Below are positions 24,547-34,909 of a stretch of DNA of 60,062 bases, piece by piece; within the stretch, counting starts at the first letter, position 1, and the number at the start of each line of letters is the position of its first letter. The translations under genes were made by a program, and so were the position numbers. Source of the stretch: CAG-791 sp963650385. GTDB taxonomy: Bacteria > Bacillota > Clostridia > Lachnospirales > Lachnospiraceae. The stretch is from contig CAVJLL010000013.1 in the NCBI GenBank assembly GCA_963650385.1, forward strand, positions 1-60,062, read 5' to 3'. The notes under the pieces were generated by a model. The model searched no databases and was not told the DNA's origin. It worked only from the letters and a program-made list of their open reading frames with translations.

Positions 24547-27500
24547 TCACTCTGTCTGCTCTTCCGACGTCTCGGTGCTGCTTTCGTTTGCGGTCTCCGC
24601 CGTGCCGACAGCACTCGTTTCCGGAATTTCTTCATGAGCGGTATCCGGCGCGGCTTTCACCGCTGCGGCGGATGCTGTATCGGATGTTCCCTGCTCCTGC
24701 TCCGACGCCTGTGCCGCGGGTTCCGACGCGCCATCTGCTGCGGAAGCTGTCTCATCGTTTGATGCCTTTGATGAATCCTGCCCGTCCAGTAAATTCGATG
24801 CATCAGTTGTCTTACCATCCGTCGTTTTCTTTGACGTGTCCTGTCCGGTCTGCGATGCATCGGGATCCGTCACTTTCTGATCCGCTGCATTCGCTGCAGA
24901 ATCGGTTGTCTTTTCACCAGATTGTGTCGTTCCGGTGCCGGCATTATCGCCTGCCGCATCCGAGGATGTCTGTCCGTCCGTTGCAGCTGCATTGTTGCTC
25001 TGCTCCGTTGTCGCATCGCTGGAAGCGGACGCTGCATCGCCGGCTGCCTCTTCTGCATCCAGAATGTTTCCATTCTCATCCATCCGAAGCGTTCCGTCCT
25101 GCGTCCGCGCAATCGTGTCATCATCCGGTACCCAGACCGCTGCAAGCGTCATATCCTGTGTCACCGTGACAACGGCATCGGGTGCATAGTGGTAGGACTT
25201 AGCTCCTTTCTCCAGCACGTAGGATGCATCGCCATCGGACGCCTTGCTGATCTTCGTCACAATATCCGAGGCGGTGGTCTTCGCCGTCTGATCCGCCAGC
25301 TCCGAGGGCGACGTAATCAGCCATCCCAGGAGCTTCCACCCCTTCCGCGTCGGTTTGAATTCCGACAGATCCAGCTCTGTCTTCGCCGTCTCCTCCTCTC
25401 CGGATTCCTCCGGTTGCAGGGTGAGCACGAGGTCACTTACCGCAGCACTCGTTCCGGATGCCGAATTCGCAGCATTTGCATTTGCGGCAGAAGAGTCCGC
25501 ATCATCCAGTGCTGCAAGGCTGATGGCATTGGCCTCGGAGCCATCACCGGCAGCTGCAGCCTTCGCCGACGCAGCGGCTTCCTCAGAGAAAACACCCGCT
25601 CCCGCGGAAAGGTTTACCGAATAGGTGCTGCTGGTCTGGGTTCCGCTGTTCCCCCAATCCGTTGTTTTCCATTGGATGTACCAGTCTCCGTAATTCTTGA
25701 TACTGACACTTACAGGGAATGGATAGTCTCCTATTCCAGCGGTATAAGCAATCGTCTGTCCTTTTGTTTCAGTACCAAGGTCAGCAGTATAAGTTTTAAG
25801 CTCGTTTCCTGTTACATAGCTGATTCCGGTCGCCGGACTGCTCCAGCTTCCGCTGCTCGGCTTCATTGCATAGCATTTCGTAAAAGTGCCGCCGGCGGTT
25901 CCAGCAAACAGGTGGTACTCAGCCATATTATTCTTCGGTTCGTACACCTCCCACATTGCCGTATACGAATTTGAAATCGTCGCCCCCGTTTTATTATTCA
26001 TTACAAAGCCTGCCGCGATTCCATTTTTACTGTTGCGGCTGTTCTGGCTTCCGCCGAATTGTCCGAGCGAATGGCAGTATTCAATCTGCCCGGCATTGTC
26101 AAATACAAAGCCGGCAGCGCCTGCAAAGTTGTCATTTTTATTCCAGCCCTGACGGACATTCGCGTAGCTGTTCTTAATGGTTCCCTGGTTCGTAAGGACA
26201 AAGCCGCCGATTTTCAAGCCCTGCACCTGNNNNNNNNNNNNNNNNNNNNNNNNNNNNNNNNNNNNNNNNNNNNNNNNNNNNNNNNNNNNNNNNNNNNNNN
26301 NNNNNNNNNNNNNNNNNNNNNNNNNNNNNNNNNNNNNNNNNNNNNNNNNNNNNNNNNNNNNNNNNNNNNNNNNNNNNNNNNNNNNNNNNNNNNNNNNNNN
26401 NNNNNNNNNNNNNNNNNNNNNNNNNNNNNNNNNNNNNTCGCAATTTGACAGGACTGCCTCGCCGCCTGATACCGTGCTGCCTGCACTGCCTTCCTTATTC
26501 ACTCGATTAATGCCGACAAACCCATTCTCTCCGATTCCCGGATGATCAGTGTCGACCCATTCACAGCTTGCCACCTTACAGTTCTCAATTTTGGCGGATA
26601 CAGCATAGGTAACCTGCCCTTCCGTGTCGCTTGTCTTCCAGGAATTCTTGGAAATCAGCTCATCGGACGCCTGGCTGTAGCTGCTCCGATCCTCCGTCCA
26701 CGTGCTCAGTCCAATCCAATACTGGTACACGGTTTCTGTCTTTGGAACACTTACCGATGTAGATTCGTTGTACTCCGCAAAGCCAGAAGCACCGACCTTA
26801 TGGCAGCCTTCTACCTTGGATCCGCTGATATAGCCTCCCTTGTTGCGCCATACCAAACCGGCACCGGCAATGTCGGAATCCTTAACGGTACAATTCGTCA
26901 CCACACCAGTCTTTGCTGCAGCATTCGCACTGTATTCGTATTTGAATTCGTATCTGTATACATTTTCGGATTTTCCATTTATCTGGATGGTGGAAACGTA
27001 CGTCCCGCCGGTTCCGACGCTCGGACAACCGATCGTTGTCTTCTGCAGGACATTCTTCGTCACGTCTCCGTTCTGGTAAACCAGTCCGGCACTGCCCAAC
27101 GCCAGACCCTTGTCCTTCTCCGAATTGTTGTCCAACCTCGAATTCTGCACGGTGATATCAGAGAGCGTCCCGTAGTTGTACTCTACGAACTCATTTGCAC
27201 CATGCTGCATGTCCTTCTCGCCGCCGGTAGTCGTGCCGCTGGATCCATACTTTGCGCTGTCCAGAACAAGCGATTCGATCTTTCCGGTTGATGTCACATA
27301 GTGTGCAAAGTCCTTCCGAAGATTCTTCAGCTGAACGGACGAATCGCCATACTTCCGGCCGGAATACGTGCCATCCAGGCACTGGAATTCCACATCACTG
27401 CTGTCTCCCAGCTGAATATCCATATCCTGACGGATCTTCAAATGGGTCTTGACGTTATCTGCTGCAGACACGCTGCTGGTGCTCAGGTAGCTGAAGCGCT

Positions 27501-30500
27501 TTGCGCTTTCCTTATCAAACGCATTTTTCAGATCATCCTTGCCCGCAGCATCAAATTTCTGCCCGTCCCACTTGGAAAGACTCTCGAGCTGGCTCAACGA
27601 CCGCACGCGGTAATCATGTCCTGCATCGCCGTCTTTTGTTGTAACAAAGGTGCTGTTTAACGCCTTTTCATTCGCTGTGCCGCTCTCAGGCACATTTGCC
27701 GCCTTCACCGTATCTGCAAAGAACGGCTGGAAGGAGAATCTCGCAACCGGAATATTGCCTTTTGCCGAATAAACGGTGATTCCGATTCCCTCGCTCTCCT
27801 GCGTCAGCGTCTGCCAGGAAGCAAAATTCTTGGTCGTATCCGGATCACTGTAGCTCAGATATTTATCCAGCTGGAAAACGTATGCCTTATCCACCGACCG
27901 ACCGTCTGCCGTATTCTTTTCCAGGCGTTCCAGATTCTTCAGTGCATCAAGTAATTCGCCACTGTCCTCCGTAAAGATTTCTGTTTTGCCTGTCTTCTTC
28001 TGGGTATTTACATCAGCAGGTGAGGAAACAGCGCCTGTGTTGTCTGCGCGGCTGAACGTGCTCCATGCGCTGTCCGCGCCGGTAACCAGAACATAGCCGC
28101 TCTCTGATACCGTTTTCCCGCTCTGTGTCAGAAGGCCGTGTTCCAGATCGTCGCCAGATGTTTCCACATTCGTGTATAGCTTATTATCCGCTGTGATGAC
28201 TCCGTTCGTGCTGACGCCGTGAAAATAATAGCTGCCATCCACCTTCTCATAGTACAGCAGGCTGTATCGATCTTGCGCCTGATACGACCAGTCGCCATAA
28301 GCCGTCTGTTCCTGCGGCATCGGATACGGGTATGTCCGATGCTGATCGTCATCCGTCATGTACTTGTAGTAGCCGACAGTGTGATCTGAGTCCGCACGTC
28401 CGGCACCATCAATGCTCAAATTCTTCAGCTCATCATAGGACTTGCCCGTCACCTTGCCGGTATAGTCCTTCAGCTCCGTGCTCTCTGCCGCGAGTGCACA
28501 GTCTGTCAGGTAATAGCTGTCTTTAACCGTGCCGCCATTGTATTCCTTATAGAAGGGATACCAGGTCTTTGCACTTACACTCCAAAAGGCTTCATAGCAT
28601 TTGGAAATCGTGCCTGTGTTAACAGTCTGCACCATGCCGCTCGCTGCCTGGGCGTTTTCAATCTTCCCTAAGGCATGGCAGTTATTAATTTGTGTACTGT
28701 CATCATTGATCTGCCCTGCAAAGCCGCTGGCATTTCCGTCCGCATTGATCACAACGTTCGCATAACACCCGTCAATCGTCACCCCGCATTTGGCATTTCC
28801 TATAAAACCAGATACATTTTTACTGCCATAAACCGATCCTGCCACGAAGCAGTTCTTGATGCTCTGCTTCTCACCTGTCGTCTGCTCCTGTACAAAGCCG
28901 GCGACATCAGCCGCACTTCTGGATTCTCCCGGTGCAATACCGATGGAAAGGTAATCATACGTGCCATGTCCCTTATCTAACGGACTGTAATTCTTAGTGG
29001 TCCCTTTGCCGTACAAACTCGGATCTGCATACAAACCGCAGTTCTCAATGCTGGCACAATTGGACGTAATAAAGCCATCCCCCCAGATTGTCGCATTGAT
29101 GATGTAGCATTGCTCTATTGTTCCGCTGTTGCTCGTATTCTTGATAAATCCGGTTCCGTAAATCGACGCGTTGATAATCTTGCAGTTCGAAACCTTTCCA
29201 TTTCCTTCCATCTGACCGGCAAAACCGGCATCCGTCAGCTGATTGTAATCATCTCCGGCACCAAACTGCGCATCCGTAATCGTAATATCATGTACACTTG
29301 CATTTCCTCCGGATATCATCCCCAGGAAGTGCGCTGCCTTTATATTGGTGACCTGCAGATTGCACAGCTCACCGTATACCGTAGTAACGAACGTATCTCG
29401 AAGCCCGTCCAGAACATAATAATCGCCGCTGTCAGCCGCCGCCCCGGGACGAAGCGTGCTGCGGAACATTGCATTTGCCCAGCCAATCTGCTTCAGCGTA
29501 GACGATTTGTAGGCTGCATCTGCAGAATCGGTTACAGCAGTTCCGTTCTTATAAAATATGACCTTAGCTTTATCAAAGGTAATATCCAGCTGCTGCTCAA
29601 TGATCCGACGATCGCTCGACTGCGTCAGGAATCCTATATTGCTGACCGCATTCTCAAAGGCAAAGAATCCCTTCAACTGATCCGCACTGCGAATAATGGC
29701 CTGCGGATCAGTACCTGTCTTCGATGAATCCGCCTTCGACACCGTCTGCAGCTCTCCTTTTTCTGCCGCTTTCAGTGCATCGGCAAAAAACGGGATATAA
29801 GTGAAGGCTGCTACGGAAGGCTGCTGTGTATTATTTTCGATCTTACGGATGGCCAGCAAAACGCCGAATGTATTCCCACTCGGTGCAAACATCCAGGTTT
29901 TGTCTCCGTCCTTTCCGCTGTAATAATCATTGACGGAAAGGGTCACATTATATGCTGTATATCCATTCAGTGCCGCAACATTTTCATTGCTTAACGGATA
30001 GGTTGAAAAATCTGTGATCTTCCTGCTGATCTGTCCCCACGTTTCGGTCTTTTCGTCGCCGCCTTTTGCAATGCAGACGTAACGATCCTTCTCCTCTCCA
30101 TTCTTGACCAACAGCAGGTATCCGCTTTCTGCAACGTAGCGGTCTTTCTCTGTTACAAAGCTCTCCGCGCTGCTGATTTCGTCATACGTCGCGGTCTTAG
30201 CATTCGCTCCGCTCTTGAGCATATAGCCGTGGTAGTAAAAGGTCGAATCCAGCGAATTCGTAGTTCCGTTCCAGATTTTCTCATAATAAATGAGTCCAAA
30301 GGTGGCATCGGAAGTCTCCTCCGGCACCTCCCAGTCGCCGATCTGTGCATATTTAGCCGTATCCTGGTCGGCATCCTTTATTTTTGCTCCGGTTACGGGA
30401 TTGTAGAGGAACCGGGCAAAGGCGGTAGTAACTGTATGGAAAGGATACTTTGTAGCATTGTCGCTGAAGTGCGCCGTTTCACTGGTCGCTGAGGAATCGT

Positions 30501-33500
30501 AATAATAGGCTCTCTGTGCCTGATCCACGTTCTTTGTCAGCGGGCAGTTTTCTGCATAGTAATCCGCACCGGTAAGAATCTTCTCATCGATTTCTGCTGT
30601 CTGAGCTGCATCGGCTGTGCCGGTCGCCGCAGTGCCATAGGTTCCGACTTCTTCCTCCGGTGCCCCATTCATGCCCTTCAGATAATAGTTGGTATCGCTT
30701 CCTTCCTTTTCAAGACTTCCCAGCTGTCCAGCATAGTAGCCAACGTGCGAGGTGTCTGTTGTCTTCGTGCTGTCCGTCCCGGCATTTCCGTTTGCAGTTG
30801 ACGCGCTGTTCCCTGTGTTCGAGCCATTCGTTTCCGTTGTCGAACTACCCTTTTTGTAAACACGACCGGTGCAGTAGGTTTTCCCGGCTTTGAGGCTTTC
30901 CGCCTGACCAACCAGACCTCCGGCGTAGGCTCCCTCTGTGTTCACGGCAACGGAGCTGGTGGAGTAGGAATTTTTAATAGTAAGTGTTCCGGTGGACTTT
31001 CCGACCAGACCGCCGGCTGCGCCGTTTCCGCCTGCGAGGTAGACGTTGTAGCGTCCCTGCGTGTAGCCACCGGCAGAAACATTGACATTCGGCTGGCCGG
31101 CAATATCCTTATATGCCGGTTTCCCATCAGATTCTGCCGTGCGGCCGCCGGAGTAGCTAGCCTCTATTGTCGTTGTTCCGGAGGTGCTGCCGATGAGGCC
31201 GCCCGCTCCGTCCTCAGCACTGATCGTGTTGGCAGTTCCGCCATTTCCTTCTGAGCGAACATAGAGAGATGCCATGCTGCTGCTGATTGTAGTAGCGGCT
31301 TCATCCTTTCCGATCAGGCCGCCCGCACTGCTGCCGGACCACACCTGGTCCTTCGCGCCGGAGCCGGAGACGGCTGTATTAGCAACGTTCACCTTTGCTC
31401 CGCTTCCCGTGCTGCCGATCAAGCCGCCCGCGCAGCCCTTCTGGGCTGTGATGCGAATGCCATACGGCGACTGTGACGAGTTCGTTTCCGTGCTGCCGGT
31501 GCTCTGCGAGCCTTCCTCTGCCTCCCCGCAGTCGGTTGTGGCCTTATCCGTCAATATGGTGAGTCCGCTTACGTCGGTTTCACCGCCATTGACCCTTCCG
31601 ATGGCGCCGCCGGCCGAACTTGCTCCCGTCACCTCCAGAGTGTGGGCAGACAGATTCACGCCGGTCAGCGTCAGGTTTCCGGACGTGGTTCCCACAAGAC
31701 CGCCGGCTGCGCCGCCGTTTCCATCCGCGCCTACCGCGGAAGACTCCAGCACCGGCATCGTCAGCTGAACGGTGTTCAGCGTCACGGTTGTGCCTGCTTC
31801 CTGCATGCCAATATAGGCACCCGCTGCACGATTTGCAGCTGTACCCTTATCTGCTGTCAATGTGAGATGACCCGCGATGGTGATACCGCTCTTTTTGTTT
31901 TCTTCTGTGACCTTTGAATTATCAATGGTAACTGTGCCGCTCGTTACCTTCCCGATGAAGGCAGAGGCAATCTCACCCTCGATACCTAGGTTCGCCGTTA
32001 CCGTGCTCGTCTCTGTGACAGTTTCATCCTTGGAGATGGTCTTTACCGTCACATTTTCCAGCTTTAGCTCTTTGCTGCTGTTTGATCCTTTTGCAGCGTC
32101 CACTTCACCAGCCACCACTGCGGCGATGCCATTTGCAGAATAGACACGATACCCCTTTTTCTCCGATGATCCCTTGTCCGCCAAAGCTTCATTCTTGAAT
32201 GTTCCGGTTAAATTGGAAATTTCCTGAAGAACACTGGCTTTAGAGTCCTTGTTTTCATACCACAGGACAGACACGTTTTTCACAGACGCACTGCCCGTTT
32301 TGGCAAAAAGAATTGCCGCATTTGCTGCTGCACCATTTGCGTTGCCGACAGCCTGTGCCGTTGCATCTGCCACCACAAGATCGGAAAGTTTAAAATCCGA
32401 TGCTGGATTGACAAGCAATGCCGCATCACGATCCACTCCGGCAAAGGCAAAGCCTGCCAGGATGTGGTTATTCCCCTTGATATAACTCAGTTCGTCATTT
32501 TCGATTCCGTAGCAGGTAACAACCGAGCTCGCAGTTTTCGTCTTATCGCCATCTTTAGCAAGCTCCGACACGTTTGCCCCAGGTATGTCCTTAAGTGTTT
32601 CCCCTTCCGCTGTTTCCTTCAGCGGACGGATCTGAATTTTCTCTCCCTCTCCAAATGCTGTTTTACCATTGTTCCAATAATGGTTTTCACTCTCTCTTCC
32701 CGTTGCTGAAAGAATATCGCTGGTAAAGCTTGTAACCCTTTCCGCTTCTGCCTCTGTTTCCTTTGCTTTGTCATCATTCTGCCAGAAAAGGTCGCTTACG
32801 ATCCATGCGCCTGTTGAATCCTGCCCTGTTACCTTCTTAAAATCCACGCCGGATATTGCCTCGGAAAGATTTTCAAGATGCCTGGGATTGGAAACGATTG
32901 CAGCCTTCTCCTTCGTCGTCGGAAGGCTTCCTTCGTTTACCTTCTTTTCGCTGACAGAGTCAAACAGACTGTTGACTCGTACAACCGACTGCACGGTCTG
33001 ACCTGTCGTCTTACTCACAAGCTCTACGGTGATTCTAAGGTACTCTCCTGGATAAAAGTTCTTTTCATAAGAGTCATCCGTTTTCCCATCCGCATCGGTA
33101 TATGCTGCTTTTGCCTTGTCTGCATTGAATATATCCGCAAAATGGCCATTCTCTCTCACAATGCTGTCGAGAACAATCGCGCGATATTTTAATTGCACAT
33201 TTGCTGTCTGTCGTGTCCCATTTGCATCCAGGTATTCGACATCTCCTGTCGGTTCATCCGTTCCGATGGCATCATCCAACCAACCTTTTCGCGCATCTTC
33301 GCTGCTAGTTTCATCGTACAGTCTCTTTGCTCCGCTGGACTCACCCTCAAAGGTAATTTTAATTGTTGTTCCGTATGTAGTCTCTTTGCCATCGGCACCA
33401 AAGTACGGACGATTTACGTTTTGATCCGTAACAAACAGCACCAGTGACTCTGCATTGCGCACAGTCACCACCGGTGCATAGAGATCGGTCGGATTGGCAA

Positions 33501-34191
33501 GCTCTCCCAGCGATCCGCCATAATATCCGATGATTACATTCCCAACGCCATCAATATCTACTCCCTTTTGGCGTTTCTGCGCATCTTTACGATCTACTTT
33601 TTTAACAATTTTTTTCTCCAGACCACTAGAAATGGTCTTTTTACTGCTGAACAGACTGCTCTTTCCATCGGTAACAAAAACGCCGTATACGGTTCCCGTC
33701 GATAGATCGTATTCCACATAGAAATCATAGCCGCGCAGGGTTTCATCGATGGAATACGACGGAAGCGCCAGCTTCTCAATCTGGGTCTCCGTGCTGGTCT
33801 CCGTGCTGGTCCGTGCCTTATGGGTAAACCCATAGAATTTCCGATTTTCTTTGGTGTCATTGTCCGGGTAATCTGCCGGATAACCGCTCTTACCAAAATC
33901 CTTCAGTGACTCACCAACCAAATCAGCAGAATAGTCCTTATCTGTCCCGCTCTTACCAAGACTTTCCTTAAAACTGGTCCAGGAGCCATCTACCTGTGCA
34001 GCAGTCAGATGATTTTGTGCAGCAATGAAAAGCTCTTCCGCAGTCTCATCCAGTTCCAATCGCTTGAGCTTTCTCGTATAGGAATTCACGGCAACAAAGC
34101 CAAGGGCGGCCAGTATCCCGATAATGGCTACGGCAATAAGAAGCTCTGCCAGTGAAAAGCCATTCTGCGTCGTTTTCCTTCTCTTGATCAT
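24547..34191 (-). CDS. Giant modular type IV pilin / adhesin (3214 aa)
   Basis: The N-terminus is a class III signal: leader MIKRRKTTQNG, then FSLAELLIAVAIIGILAALG with Glu at +5, so it should be cut and methylated by PilD and enter a pilus. After a head region (to about 600) come three clusters of GLUG-like repeats of the type GG(L/F)(V/I)G...GTI..SYA (about 620-1100, 1660-1850, 2420-2775), separated by a duplicated module (YYEK..YFHG, SGY(L/V)LV, PFFAD..KAA; near 1300 and 1980). An InlB-like module (GWKLLGWL...TLAAVWV, about 2945-3030) and a Ser/Thr/Ala/Asp tail without LPXTG follow. A 208-N gap interrupts it. Alternative starts are 34218 and 34275; the latter overlaps a terminator-like hairpin. 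Tip adhesin is the inferred role. Confidence 0.88.
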   Translation of the reverse strand: MIKRRKTTQNGFSLAELLIAVAIIGILAALGFVAVNSYTRKLKRLELDETAEELFIAAQNHLTAAQVDGSWTSFKESLGKSGTDKDYSADLVGESLKDFGKSGYPADYPDNDTKENRKFYGFTHKARTSTETSTETQIEKLALPSYSIDETLRGYDFYVEYDLSTGTVYGVFVTDGKSSLFSSKKTISSGLEKKIVKKVDRKDAQKRQKGVDIDGVGNVIIGYYGGSLGELANPTDLYAPVVTVRNAESLVLFVTDQNVNRPYFGADGKETTYGTTIKITFEGESSGAKRLYDETSSEDARKGWLDDAIGTDEPTGDVEYLDANGTRQTANVQLKYRAIVLDSIVRENGHFADIFNADKAKAAYTDADGKTDDSYEKNFYPGEYLRITVELVSKTTGQTVQSVVRVNSLFDSVSEKKVNEGSLPTTKEKAAIVSNPRHLENLSEAISGVDFKKVTGQDSTGAWIVSDLFWQNDDKAKETEAEAERVTSFTSDILSATGRESENHYWNNGKTAFGEGEKIQIRPLKETAEGETLKDIPGANVSELAKDGDKTKTASSVVTCYGIENDELSYIKGNNHILAGFAFAGVDRDAALLVNPASDFKLSDLVVADATAQAVGNANGAAANAAILFAKTGSASVKNVSVLWYENKDSKASVLQEISNLTGTFKNEALADKGSSEKKGYRVYSANGIAAVVAGEVDAAKGSNSSKELKLENVTVKTISKDETVTETSTVTANLGIEGEIASAFIGKVTSGTVTIDNSKVTEENKKSGITIAGHLTLTADKGTAANRAAGAYIGMQEAGTTVTLNTVQLTMPVLESSAVGADGNGGAAGGLVGTTSGNLTLTGVNLSAHTLEVTGASSAGGAIGRVNGGETDVSGLTILTDKATTDCGEAEEGSQSTGSTETNSSQSPYGIRITAQKGCAGGLIGSTGSGAKVNVANTAVSGSGAKDQVWSGSSAGGLIGKDEAATTISSSMASLYVRSEGNGGTANTISAEDGAGGLIGSTSGTTTIEASYSGGRTAESDGKPAYKDIAGQPNVNVSAGGYTQGRYNVYLAGGNGAAGGLVGKSTGTLTIKNSYSTSSVAVNTEGAYAGGLVGQAESLKAGKTYCTGRVYKKGSSTTETNGSNTGNSASTANGNAGTDSTKTTDTSHVGYYAGQLGSLEKEGSDTNYYLKGMNGAPEEEVGTYGTAATGTADAAQTAEIDEKILTGADYYAENCPLTKNVDQAQRAYYYDSSATSETAHFSDNATKYPFHTVTTAFARFLYNPVTGAKIKDADQDTAKYAQIGDWEVPEETSDATFGLIYYEKIWNGTTNSLDSTFYYHGYMLKSGANAKTATYDEISSAESFVTEKDRYVAESGYLLLVKNGEEKDRYVCIAKGGDEKTETWGQISRKITDFSTYPLSNENVAALNGYTAYNVTLSVNDYYSGKDGDKTWMFAPSGNTFGVLLAIRKIENNTQQPSVAAFTYIPFFADALKAAEKGELQTVSKADSSKTGTDPQAIIRSADQLKGFFAFENAVSNIGFLTQSSDRRIIEQQLDITFDKAKVIFYKNGTAVTDSADAAYKSSTLKQIGWANAMFRSTLRPGAAADSGDYYVLDGLRDTFVTTVYGELCNLQVTNIKAAHFLGMISGGNASVHDITITDAQFGAGDDYNQLTDAGFAGQMEGNGKVSNCKIINASIYGTGFIKNTSNSGTIEQCYIINATIWGDGFITSNCASIENCGLYADPSLYGKGTTKNYSPLDKGHGTYDYLSIGIAPGESRSAADVAGFVQEQTTGEKQSIKNCFVAGSVYGSKNVSGFIGNAKCGVTIDGCYANVVINADGNASGFAGQINDDSTQINNCHALGKIENAQAASGMVQTVNTGTISKCYEAFWSVSAKTWYPFYKEYNGGTVKDSYYLTDCALAAESTELKDYTGKVTGKSYDELKNLSIDGAGRADSDHTVGYYKYMTDDDQHRTYPYPMPQEQTAYGDWSYQAQDRYSLLYYEKVDGSYYFHGVSTNGVITADNKLYTNVETSGDDLEHGLLTQSGKTVSESGYVLVTGADSAWSTFSRADNTGAVSSPADVNTQKKTGKTEIFTEDSGELLDALKNLERLEKNTADGRSVDKAYVFQLDKYLSYSDPDTTKNFASWQTLTQESEGIGITVYSAKGNIPVARFSFQPFFADTVKAANVPESGTANEKALNSTFVTTKDGDAGHDYRVRSLSQLESLSKWDGQKFDAAGKDDLKNAFDKESAKRFSYLSTSSVSAADNVKTHLKIRQDMDIQLGDSSDVEFQCLDGTYSGRKYGDSSVQLKNLRKDFAHYVTSTGKIESLVLDSAKYGSSGTTTGGEKDMQHGANEFVEYNYGTLSDITVQNSRLDNNSEKDKGLALGSAGLVYQNGDVTKNVLQKTTIGCPSVGTGGTYVSTIQINGKSENVYRYEFKYEYSANAAAKTGVVTNCTVKDSDIAGAGLVWRNKGGYISGSKVEGCHKVGASGFAEYNESTSVSVPKTETVYQYWIGLSTWTEDRSSYSQASDELISKNSWKTSDTEGQVTYAVSAKIENCKVASCEWVDTDHPGIGENGFVGINRVNKEGSAGSTVSGGEAVLSNCXXXXXXXXXXXXXXXXXXXXXXXXXXXXXXXXXXXXXXXXXXXXXXXXXXXXXXXXXXXXXXXXXXXXXXQVQGLKIGGFVLTNQGTIKNSYANVRQGWNKNDNFAGAAGFVFDNAGQIEYCHSLGQFGGSQNSRNSKNGIAAGFVMNNKTGATISNSYTAMWEVYEPKNNMAEYHLFAGTAGGTFTKCYAMKPSSGSWSSPATGISYVTGNELKTYTADLGTETKGQTIAYTAGIGDYPFPVSVSIKNYGDWYIQWKTTDWGNSGTQTSSTYSVNLSAGAGVFSEEAAASAKAAAAGDGSEANAISLAALDDADSSAANANAANSASGTSAAVSDLVLTLQPEESGEEETAKTELDLSEFKPTRKGWKLLGWLITSPSELADQTAKTTASDIVTKISKASDGDASYVLEKGAKSYHYAPDAVVTVTQDMTLAAVWVPDDDTIARTQDGTLRMDENGNILDAEEAAGDAASASSDATTEQSNNAAATDGQTSSDAAGDNAGTGTTQSGEKTTDSAANAADQKVTDPDASQTGQDTSKKTTDGKTTDASNLLDGQDSSKASNDETASAADGASEPAAQASEQEQGTSDTASAAAVKAAPDTAHEEIPETSAVGTAETANESSTETSEEQTE
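26230..26437. other. Assembly gap (208 N)
   Basis: Unknown bases inside the repeat region of the giant pilin gene. The same reading frame is open on both sides. The gap falls where GLUG-like repeats are dense, so a collapsed repeat is the likely cause and the real length may differ. Confidence 0.99.
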
Positions 34192-34229
34192 CTGTCTGCT
34201 GTTCTCCAACTGTATCATCTGATAGCAAC

Positions 34230-34320
34230 CTTTTATGCCGAAAAAGCGGTCTCCCGGATTCGGAAGCCGCTTCATCTGTAACGATCCAAAAGCCCGCCGA
34301 CTATGGGCGGCTTCTGAAGC
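34230..34320 (-). terminator. Tandem hairpins between minor pilin and giant pilin genes
   Basis: Read on the minus strand: GCCGCCC-ATAGTC-GGCGGGC followed by TTTT, then AAGCGGCTTCC...GGGAGACCGCTT followed by TTT. Both look like intrinsic terminators or attenuators. They suggest that only part of the upstream transcription enters the giant gene, or that it has its own control. Confidence 0.55.
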
Positions 34321-34327
34321 GTTACGC

Positions 34328-34900
34328 TTATTTTACCTGATTGTGAATGCAAAGCTCTTCACTTTCCAAAGGCTTTGTATAACCAGAATCTGTACTCCTT
34401 ACTTCCACCGTAAGGTAAAAATAATGCGAACCATCGTCGCATTCCTCCTGCGTAATGGTCCCGTCCTTAATCACTGCATACAGTGATCTAGTCTGAACCT
34501 TAGACGGCAAAAGGGGAACGGTCGCATGATCGCTGTAGTTCTCTATCCCCAGAATCTGCTTCCCATCCTCAGGATTATCCGTAAGCACATATTTCATCTT
34601 ATAACCACGGTATTCCGACAAAAAAGCCTGTTCCGTCGCATCCCAGGATGAGGCAGAGGACAGGTCCAATGTGAGTGCACTCACCGTCGTTGCCAGCAAG
34701 GTCTGTGCATCGGCCTTCAGACTGATCTTCTTATATACCCGCTGTGCGGCCGCGATCCCTGCTGCCATCGCTGCGGTTACCAGCCCGATCAGGACAACCG
34801 TCATCAGCAGCTCTGCAAGCGAGGCACCGCTGTCATTATTTATTCTTAAACAGGTCAGACGCATTCGTGCTGACCGTTTTTCCCGGCTCTTACAAGTCAT
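34328..34900 (-). CDS. Minor type IV pilin, PilW/GspJ-like
   Basis: 190 aa. Basic leader of about 25 residues, then Gly followed by ASLAELLMTVVLIGLVTAAM: a prepilin cleavage site with Glu at +5 and a single hydrophobic helix. The globular part (70-190) has no recognisable fold. It lies 9 bp after the previous minor pilin gene. By position and size it fits the J-type member of a priming tip complex. GGAG lies 12 bp before the ATG; an internal Met at residue 13 would give a shorter leader. Confidence 0.8.
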   Translation of the reverse strand: MTCKSREKRSARMRLTCLRINNDSGASLAELLMTVVLIGLVTAAMAAGIAAAQRVYKKISLKADAQTLLATTVSALTLDLSSASSWDATEQAFLSEYRGYKMKYVLTDNPEDGKQILGIENYSDHATVPLLPSKVQTRSLYAVIKDGTITQEECDDGSHYFYLTVEVRSTDSGYTKPLESEELCIHNQVK

Positions 34901-34909
34901 AGCATTTTC

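Noticed and set aside
24547..25100. LPXTG sorting signal at the end of the giant pilin
   Set aside because: The C-terminus is Ser/Thr/Glu-rich and ends without LPXTG, hydrophobic helix or basic tail.
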